Of a stretch of 64,000 nucleotides of DNA, positions 51,187 to 59,000 are shown one piece after another. Both the position numbers and the translations under genes were made by a program. Each line of letters opens with the position of its first letter. Within the stretch, counting starts at the first letter, position 1. Below the pieces are notes generated by a model, which was not told the DNA's origin, did not search any database, and saw only the letters and a program-made list of their open reading frames with translations. The DNA is from Ascidiimonas aurantiaca. Lineage in GTDB: Bacteria > Bacteroidota > Bacteroidia > Flavobacteriales > Flavobacteriaceae. The stretch is taken from contig NZ_JBBEWR010000012.1 in the NCBI RefSeq assembly GCF_037646345.1, positions 62,001 through 126,000 of the forward strand. The letters are read 5' to 3'.

Positions 51187-52674
51187 ATGGCTGGAGAATA
51201 TATAGTTTCATTTGATCAGGGTACCACCAGTTGCCGGGCCCTGTTAATTACCAGAAAAGGTACGGTTGCAGGAATGGCACAACAAGAATTCAATCAGATC
51301 TTTCCCCGGCCGGGTTGGATAGAGCACGATCCGTTGGAGATCCTGGATGTACAGTTACGTGTATTTAAAGAAGTACTCGAGAAGAATAAGCTATCAGGTA
51401 ACGAAGTAAAGGCTATTGGTATTACCAATCAAAGAGAGACTACGGTAATTTGGGATCGCCATACGGGAAAGCCTGTTTACAATGCCATTGTCTGGCAGGA
51501 TACACGTACGGCTTCTATTTGTGAAGTACTTAAAAAGGAAGGGCTTACTGAATATGTGCGTAATCAAACCGGTTTGGTGATAGATTCTTATTTTTCGGCA
51601 ACCAAAATAAAGTGGATACTTGACCATGTAGAAGGAGCCCGCGAGAAAGCCGAAAATGGTGATCTCCTGTTTGGTACTATCGATTCCTGGCTGGTATGGT
51701 GCTTAACGAAAGGGAATGCCCATATTACAGATTATTCAAATGCATCGCGTACCATGCTTTACAATATAAATACTCTGGAATGGGATAAAGAGCTCCTAAA
51801 CATACTTGATATTCCTAAGGCCCTGCTTCCTGAAGTAAAGCCCTCTGCATATTTGTACGGTCATTACGAAATGGGAGGAGAATCTATCCCTATTACAGGA
51901 ATAGCGGGAGATCAACAGGCCGCTCTTTTCGGGCAGGCATGCTTTGAAAAAGGAACTGCTAAAAATACTTATGGTACCGGGTGTTTTATGTTGATGAATA
52001 CCGGTAAAAAACCTCAGTACTCTAAAAACGGGTTGCTCACCACTATTGCGTGGGGACTGGATGAAGAAGTAACCTATGCTCTGGAAGGAAGTGTTTTTAT
52101 GGCCGGAGCAGCAGTACAGTGGTTGCGTGACGGGCTTGAAATTATAGATTCTGCTCCTGATTCTGAAGATCTTGCAATATCAATACCGGGTGATAACCCT
52201 GTTTATGTAGTGCCTGCATTTGCCGGTCTGGGAGCTCCTTACTGGGATATGTATGCCCGCGGTGCCATTTTCGGGCTTACACGAGATACCGGGAAGGCCC
52301 ATATAGCCAAAGCAACCTTAGAGAGTCTTGCTTATCAAACCAAAGATATTCTCGATGCCATGCAGCAGGATTCCGGGATCAGGCTTACCAGCCTGAAAGT
52401 TGACGGGGGAGCAGCCACCAATAATTATTTAATGCAGTTTCAGGCAAATATTCTGGGGGTGGAAGTATATCGCCCGCAAATGATAGAATCTACGGCCATT
52501 GGAGCAGCGTATCTGGCCGGAATAACACTTGGATGGTGGACACAGGAAGAGATTCATCGTGAACGCGAATTACAACGTGTTTTTGTTCCTGCTTTTAGTA
52601 AAGAAAAAAGAGAGCACCTTTATAACAAATGGTTAAAAGCCATAGAACGCACAAAAAACTGGCATGAAGAATAA
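51187..52674 (+). CDS. glpK: glycerol kinase
   Basis: The 495-residue protein phosphorylates glycerol to glycerol-3-phosphate with ATP. The FGGY-kinase signatures are clear: FDQGTTSCRALL at residues 9-20, ITNQRETTVIW near residue 80, and the C-terminal KVDGGAATNNYLMQFQ and GAAYLAGITLGWW. Its stop overlaps the glpD start by 11 bases, so the two are translated together. No glycerol facilitator (glpF) or glp regulator is adjacent in this window. Confidence 0.96.
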   Translation: MAGEYIVSFDQGTTSCRALLITRKGTVAGMAQQEFNQIFPRPGWIEHDPLEILDVQLRVFKEVLEKNKLSGNEVKAIGITNQRETTVIWDRHTGKPVYNAIVWQDTRTASICEVLKKEGLTEYVRNQTGLVIDSYFSATKIKWILDHVEGAREKAENGDLLFGTIDSWLVWCLTKGNAHITDYSNASRTMLYNINTLEWDKELLNILDIPKALLPEVKPSAYLYGHYEMGGESIPITGIAGDQQAALFGQACFEKGTAKNTYGTGCFMLMNTGKKPQYSKNGLLTTIAWGLDEEVTYALEGSVFMAGAAVQWLRDGLEIIDSAPDSEDLAISIPGDNPVYVVPAFAGLGAPYWDMYARGAIFGLTRDTGKAHIAKATLESLAYQTKDILDAMQQDSGIRLTSLKVDGGAATNNYLMQFQANILGVEVYRPQMIESTAIGAAYLAGITLGWWTQEEIHRERELQRVFVPAFSKEKREHLYNKWLKAIERTKNWHEE

Positions 52675-54328
52675 GTTTTCCAATCTGGATCGCCATCATA
52701 TGGTTAATACTCTGAAAGAAACTCCCTTTGATCTGGTGGTCATTGGAGGAGGTATTACAGGGGCCGGTATCCTGCTCGATGCTGCTTCACGCGGTATGAA
52801 GGTGGCACTTATAGAGAAAAATGACTTTGCCTCAGGTACCAGCAGCAAGTCCACCAAGCTCATTCATGGGGGACTGCGTTATCTGAAACAGTTTGATTTC
52901 TGGCTCGTTAAAGAAGTAGGTTCTGAAAGGGCCATTGTACACAAACTTGCACCGCATCTGGTAATTCCTGAAAAAATGTTACTTCCGCTTATAGAAAATG
53001 GCTCTTATGGCAAATGGCTCACCTCTATCGGTCTTAAAGTGTACGATATTCTAGCGCAGGTAGAGGGTGACGACCAGCGTAAAATGCTGGAAAAGAAAGA
53101 AGCCATAAAACTGGAACCGCTCCTTCCCAAAAAAATACTAAAGGGAGCCGGTTTCTATGCAGAATACCGCACGGATGATGCCCGCCTTACAACCGAAAAT
53201 ATTAAAACGGCTCTGCAATTTGGCGGTATGGCAATAAACTATACCCGCGTTACCAACTTTCTGTATGATAATAAAGCCGTATCAGGTTTGGAAGTAAAAG
53301 ATGAGGTAACCGGAATATCTTATGAAATTCAAAGTAAATATGTAGTAAGTGCTGCCGGGCCCTGGGTAGATAAACTTCGGGAGGTAAACCATTCCAAAAA
53401 AGGGAAAAGACTACACCTTACCAAAGGCGTACACCTCGTATTTCCCTATGAAAAAATACCCGTGCAACAATCAGTGTATTTTGATGTTCCGGACGGTAGA
53501 ATGATCTTTGCCATTCCCAGGGGGAAAATAACTTATGTAGGTACTACAGATACTAATTATGATGATGACAAAGACCATGTTCAGGTAGATCTTGCCGATG
53601 CTATTTATTTGATCTCTGCAGTAAACAATATGTTTCCCGATATACAACTGGAAATGAAAGACATCATTTCTTCCTGGGCTGGTTTGCGCCCGCTTATTCA
53701 TGAAGAAGGGAAATCGGCCTCAGAGCTTTCACGTAAAGACGAAATATTTACCTCAGATACCGGTCTTATCAGTATTGCCGGAGGAAAACTTACCGGTTAT
53801 AGAAAAATGGCAGAGAGAGTAGTAAACCGGATCGCTAAAAAACTGGAGGAGGACCATGCTAAAAACACTAAAAAATGTTTTACCGATACCATTCCTCTTT
53901 GTGGTAATGAAGGGTTCCAGAAATACAAAGAAGTAAAACAATACATCAGTCAGGTGTATGATATCCTAAAACCAGATGGTTTTGAAATGTATGACGCCTG
54001 GTTTCTGGTAAGTACCTACGGAAAACAAACTGAGGATATTATTGCTATTTACCGTACGCTTCCGGGAGATCACCCACAGGAACGTATGATAAGAGCCGAG
54101 TATCATTTTGGGGTAATCTATGAAATGATACGGTATCCTATGGATTTCTTTATACGGCGTACCGGCAGATTGTATTTTGATATTGAAGGGATGCGAACAT
54201 TTTTAGAACCGGTACTGCAAGAGCATAAAATCATTTTTCAGGAGAATGAAGAGACTATTCAACAATATCGGGATCAATTGAAAAGTGACCTTGAAATACA
54301 TTCCGATTTCAGTTTTGATCGCATATAA
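52664..54328 (+). CDS. glpD: aerobic glycerol-3-phosphate dehydrogenase
   Basis: The 554-residue flavoprotein oxidises glycerol-3-phosphate to dihydroxyacetone phosphate and passes electrons to the quinone pool at the inner-membrane face. The FAD site DLVVIGGGITGAGILLDAA is at residues 19-37, followed by GTSSKSTKLIHGGLRYLK, and the C-terminal domain is DAO_C. It overlaps glpK by 11 bases. The biosynthetic enzyme GpsA, which runs the opposite reaction, is encoded at 43937. Confidence 0.95.
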   Translation: MKNKFSNLDRHHMVNTLKETPFDLVVIGGGITGAGILLDAASRGMKVALIEKNDFASGTSSKSTKLIHGGLRYLKQFDFWLVKEVGSERAIVHKLAPHLVIPEKMLLPLIENGSYGKWLTSIGLKVYDILAQVEGDDQRKMLEKKEAIKLEPLLPKKILKGAGFYAEYRTDDARLTTENIKTALQFGGMAINYTRVTNFLYDNKAVSGLEVKDEVTGISYEIQSKYVVSAAGPWVDKLREVNHSKKGKRLHLTKGVHLVFPYEKIPVQQSVYFDVPDGRMIFAIPRGKITYVGTTDTNYDDDKDHVQVDLADAIYLISAVNNMFPDIQLEMKDIISSWAGLRPLIHEEGKSASELSRKDEIFTSDTGLISIAGGKLTGYRKMAERVVNRIAKKLEEDHAKNTKKCFTDTIPLCGNEGFQKYKEVKQYISQVYDILKPDGFEMYDAWFLVSTYGKQTEDIIAIYRTLPGDHPQERMIRAEYHFGVIYEMIRYPMDFFIRRTGRLYFDIEGMRTFLEPVLQEHKIIFQENEETIQQYRDQLKSDLEIHSDFSFDRI

Positions 54329-54389
54329 ACCGTTATACGAGAAAAACAAATTGTAAAGGCATAACGGCCAAAACTCCCATAGGAATCCT

Positions 54390-54397
54390 TATTTTTG
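54390..54397 (+). promoter_or_regulatory. -7 element of the enoyl-CoA hydratase gene
   Basis: TATTTTTG is an exact TAnnTTTG match 16 bases upstream of the ATG at 54414. Confidence 0.5.
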
Positions 54398-54413
54398 GTG
54401 AAAACATTTCATT

Positions 54414-55181
54414 ATGAGTAATACCCGTACCTACGGAAGTTTATATACCCATGTTCAAAACCAGATAGCAACCATAGAGTTTGGACATCCAGCCGGTAAC
54501 TCTTTCCCTTCAGAGTTACTGCAACGCCTTACCAAAGAGCTGGATGCGCTTTCGGAAAATAAAGAAGTACACCTTATTGTTTTAAAGTCAGAAGGAGAAA
54601 AGGCTTTTTGTGCAGGGGCTTCGTTTAATGAACTCACAGCTATTACCAACTTAAAAGAAGGCAAAGAGTTTTTTAGCGGTTTTGCCAATGTAATAAATGC
54701 TATGCGTCGCTGCTCTAAATTAATTATTGGGCGTGTTCAGGGAAAAGCAGTGGGCGGAGGTGTAGGGCTCATTTCTGCCTGTGATTATGCATTGGCCACA
54801 GTAGATGCCGCTATAAAACTTTCTGAATTTACCATAGGAATCGGGCCTTTTGTGATAGCACCTGCTGTAGAACGAAAAATGGGAAAAGCCGCATTGGCAG
54901 AGCTTACTCTGGGTGCCCATACCTGGAAAAATGCCTACTGGGCACAGGAAAAAGGATTGTATGCAGGAGTTTTTGAAAGCATAAAAGATCTGGATCATGA
55001 AGTATCACTTATGGCCGAAAAACTTGCTTCTTATAATCCGGAAGCACTGTATGAAATGAAAAAAGCACTTTGGGAGGGTACGGAAAACTGGAGCGAATTA
55101 TTATCTGAGAGAGCATCGGTTTCAGGAAAACTTGTACTCTCAGACTTTACAAAAGAAGCTCTGCAGAAATTCAAAAAATGA
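54414..55181 (+). CDS. enoyl-CoA hydratase/isomerase-family protein
   Basis: The 255-residue protein is a crotonase-fold enzyme. The oxyanion-hole segments are visible: KAFCAGASFNEL near residue 65 and GKAVGGGVGLISACDYALA near residue 110, the latter containing the glycine-rich loop. Substrates include enoyl-CoA or methylglutaconyl-CoA intermediates; the exact one is not shown. It has its own promoter and is followed by a short-chain dehydrogenase gene on the same strand 68 bases later. Confidence 0.9.
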   Translation: MSNTRTYGSLYTHVQNQIATIEFGHPAGNSFPSELLQRLTKELDALSENKEVHLIVLKSEGEKAFCAGASFNELTAITNLKEGKEFFSGFANVINAMRRCSKLIIGRVQGKAVGGGVGLISACDYALATVDAAIKLSEFTIGIGPFVIAPAVERKMGKAALAELTLGAHTWKNAYWAQEKGLYAGVFESIKDLDHEVSLMAEKLASYNPEALYEMKKALWEGTENWSELLSERASVSGKLVLSDFTKEALQKFKK

Positions 55182-55249
55182 TCTTCTTTTCAGAATCCAA
55201 AACAGGTGTTAAAAGGTGATGACAAGACACCCGCTTTTATAAACAATAT

Positions 55250-56005
55250 ATGAAAAAAACAGCATTTATTACCGGAGCTACAAGCGGTATAGGCCGGGCA
55301 ACTGCCAGAGAATTTGCAAAACAGGGAATACGCCTTGTACTTTGCGGTCGCAGAAAAGACCGATTAGAAAACCTGCAAACAGAACTGACTTCTCAAACTG
55401 AAGTATATACGCTTCAGTTTGATGTACGTTCCAAAGAAGATGTCAACAGGGCTATCTACTCCCTTCCGCATGCTTTTTCAGAAATTGATATCCTTATTAA
55501 CAATGCGGGGAATGCTCACGGGCTGGATCCTATACAAAACGGTACTGTTGAAGATTGGGATGCCATGATAGATATTAACGTAAAAGGCTTATTGTATGTT
55601 TCAAAAGCTATTATTCCGGGAATGGTAGAAAGGCGTACGGGCCATATTATTAATGTGGGTTCCCTGGCAGGAAAAGAAGTATATCCCGGCGGTAATGTAT
55701 ATTGTGCCAGCAAACATGCTGTAGATGCCTTAAATAAAGGCATGCGTATTGATCTTAGTACTTACGGTATAAAAGTTGGAGCGGTTAACCCCGGGCTGGT
55801 AGAGACTGAGTTTAGCAATGTGCGGTTTAAAGGAGATGAGGAAAGAGCAGAAAAAGTCTATCAGGGCTATGCCCCTCTTACTCCGGAAGATGTAGCGGAG
55901 GTAATTACTTTTATGGTAACCCGTCCTGCTCATGTAAACATAGCAGATATTTTGCTGCTCCCAACTGCACAGGCATCCAGTACACAGGTTAAAAAAGAGG
56001 CCTGA
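55250..56005 (+). CDS. short-chain dehydrogenase/reductase (YdfG-like)
   Basis: The 251-residue protein has the classical SDR NAD(P) motif TGATSGIGRATAREFAKQG at residues 8-26, NNAG, the catalytic Ser in NVGSLAG and Tyr-x-x-x-Lys in YCASK (about residues 152-156). It most resembles the YdfG/serine-3-dehydrogenase group that reduces or oxidises hydroxy acids. The substrate is unknown. It ends before a bidirectional terminator. Confidence 0.9.
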   Translation: MKKTAFITGATSGIGRATAREFAKQGIRLVLCGRRKDRLENLQTELTSQTEVYTLQFDVRSKEDVNRAIYSLPHAFSEIDILINNAGNAHGLDPIQNGTVEDWDAMIDINVKGLLYVSKAIIPGMVERRTGHIINVGSLAGKEVYPGGNVYCASKHAVDALNKGMRIDLSTYGIKVGAVNPGLVETEFSNVRFKGDEERAEKVYQGYAPLTPEDVAEVITFMVTRPAHVNIADILLLPTAQASSTQVKKEA

Positions 56006-56021
56006 TCACTTTGTACAGAAA

Positions 56022-56056
56022 GTGGCTTGCCAATATTTGGTAAGCCACGTATCTTT
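56022..56056. terminator. bidirectional terminator between SDR and A2M genes
   Basis: GTGGCTT (56022-56028) and AAGCCAC (56042-56048) form the outer stem, extended by CCAA/TTGG with a mismatch. It is followed by ATCTTTTTTA on the plus strand and CTTTC on the minus strand, between convergent genes. Confidence 0.8.
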
Positions 56057-56073
56057 TTTATAAGGTATGCCTA

Positions 56074-59000
56074 TTAGCGCACTACTTTCACCCATTGCCC
56101 TTTTGTACGTACTAAATAGTCATTATCGTACATCGCTTCACATTGAATACCCGGCAGATAATAATTACCCAGATATGTAGCATTAAGAAGTACGCGTACA
56201 GTTTTAGTTTCATGGGCTTTCAGATCAAAATAAAAGTTGGCCCGGTCATCTCTTAGATCGGTGTGTGTAACATTATTTTCAGAAAAACTTCCAAAATCAG
56301 TAAACCGGGTATTTACAATTTCCCATCCACCGGGGAAAATTTGCGACAACGCTACATCCTGTATCTGCTCTCCTTTCTTATTGGTTATGGTAACCTCAGC
56401 AATGAAATTAGTGCCTTGCGAAATATTGCCAATGTCAATGGGGTTTCCATCTCTTCCCTTATACACAACGCTGGCAGTGAGATTTCGTTGTTCTGTTTTT
56501 TCTTCTCCTACAGGTAAAACACCGGTATTTACCAGGCGCACGAACAGTGTACTCTCCCGATTATTGGTTACAGTTATGGTATTGGTACCTTCTTTCACGT
56601 TAAGCGTACGTCCTGCCAGTGCTTTGTTGCTCGTTACCTGTGTTGAAGTACCATTTACAGAATAGGTAACATCAAGATCTTTACCTCCTACCAGAGAAGC
56701 ATATCCTGCCATAGCCAGTAAGCTATAGGAAGTGCTCTGGGTATTCATCCAACGGCTCCCGCTTAAATTGCGGGCAATTATTTGAGCCAGTTCTCTTGCC
56801 TTTGCCTTATCTTCTAGTAACACGAAGGTTTCCAGTGCCATCGCACGGTTACGATCAGGTGAACCATAGGTGTAGTAATCGTATTTGGAAGGTACAAAAT
56901 CAATATTAGCGTCTGCCAGAATACTTCGGGCCGCTTCTTTCTGCCCTATTAAGGCATAGGCGGCAGCCAGACGATGTTTGGCTGTATTGGAAAGCCCCGG
57001 AGTTTCACGAAGTCGGTTCATGGAAGAGAGCTCGGCATTTCCGGAGAGTGCCAGAGTGTATAAACGGTATGCCTGTGCATGGTCTGAAGCATTATGGGTT
57101 TTTCGCCATTGCCTGGCCGCTTGTAACTGATAGCGCACCCAGGCACTTTTAAAGCCAATAGGGAGTACATAGCCTTTTTTCTCGGCTTCCAGTAAGAAGT
57201 GGCCGGCATAACTACTGCTCCAGTCATTGGTGTGGTTTTGTCCCGGCCAGTACGCAAAGCCTCCTCCCGGCAACTGGTAGGCCCCCAAACGCTTAATTGC
57301 CGATTCTACATGCTCTTGAATACGTGCTTTTCGATTTGAGGTAAGATCAAAAATATCTCCTAAAAATAACTGTGGAAAAGCGGCTGAGGTAATTTGTTCC
57401 AAACAACCATGCGGGTAATTAATAAGGTACTGCAACCGGCTTGTAAAATCCATAGGAGGTAGTGTAGAAAGCTCTATTTGTGCTGTGTTACTCCCTGCTG
57501 TGCCAAAAGTTTCTAAAAAAACTTCCCGTGTTGCTTTTCCTTCAACGGTTATATCCTGAACGGTATTTGTTGGCGGATTAGGATTTACTACGTCTATTTC
57601 TACTTCATACACGGCTTTTTCTCCATTTCCGGAAGCTTCAATTTCTATCTTTCCTATTCCCGTATAATTAGCAATATCCAGATCAAAGTATGCCATTTTT
57701 TCATCAGGCGCGGTAAATGTGATCTGTTGACTGGTTGATCCCGTTATGCTAAAAGATGCATGTGGTTTTACACGTACGGTTACCTGTTTTACCTTACTTT
57801 CCATAGCAAAAACGGTAACCGGTAAGGTTACTTTCTCACCGGGTGTAATTTTACGGGGTAACGACGCCAGTACCATAAGGGGCTTACGCACGGGAGTTGT
57901 GTTTTCTGCATTTCCATAGGCGCCCATAGCAGGGTTTCCGGCGATAACCATAGTACGAACAGAGCCTACGTACCTGGGGACAGAAAAGGTGTGGGTACCT
58001 GTCTCACCTCCCTTTAAAACAAAAGGCCCCAGGTATCTTACCATGGGCTTAAAACGGTTTGCTTTTCTGTTTTTGGCTCCGGCAGCCATTTCTTCATCCC
58101 CTCCAATAGCAAATACCTGATCAATACGTCCGCCAAAAGCTCCGATAACCTCATCATATACATCCCATGTTTTTACACCCAATGCTTCTCTGGCATAAAA
58201 GTCATCCCAGGGATTAGGTGTTTTAAACCGGGTAAGGTCAAGCAGCCCCTCATCTACGACAGCGAGGGTATAGGTCATATCTTTATTCTTTTTTTCTTTA
58301 ACAGAAATGGTTACTTTCTGTTCTGGTCTCAGTACCGATGGCATTTTTATTTCCGGTTCTAATCGGGTTGCCGGGTTCTCTACTGTAATAGGTACCACTC
58401 CGTATAAGCGTATAGGGAGATCATTGGCCATGGAAGCATGTGGTTGCAAAAGTGTAATATGAATAAAAACGTTGGGGGCATAAAGCCCGGTAATAGGAAC
58501 CTCAAATTTGGTTTCTCCCTTTTGAGGGGTTACCCATAAAGATTCGAGTACTTCACTTCCGTTCTCTATGGTCACCAGCGCCCGCCCCGTTTCTCCGGAA
58601 GGAAAAGTAATCACGGCCTTTTCACCTACATTGTATTTCTCCTTATCGGTTGAAAAAAGAAGCATAGCAGCTGCAGACGGGTCATTCTTTATGGATTTTC
58701 CAGCCCATCCGGGCCAGTCTATGTAAACCACTTTTCCGGTAGCATGCCCTCCTTGAGGGTCTTCTACCCGAACCAGATAACGCCCCCAGTTGGGATAGGG
58801 CAGTTCAAAATTAAACACCCCTTTCCCGTCAGCCCCTGTGGTTATCGTTTCTTCAAAAACTTTTTCGCGATACTGACCGCTGTTATAGGAAGAAAGATTA
58901 TCGACTGAAGTGTCCCACCACCATCGCCAGTTTATTTTGTGAATGGTTACCTTAAGTCTTTGTACCGGTTTCCCTATTCCTTTTTCATTGGTGGTCACCA

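Noticed and set aside
54330..54367. Inverted repeat CCGTTAT...ATAACGG after glpD
   Set aside because: Only a 7-base stem with a long loop and no T-run after it, so it is not a credible terminator; chance similarity is likely in AT-rich DNA.
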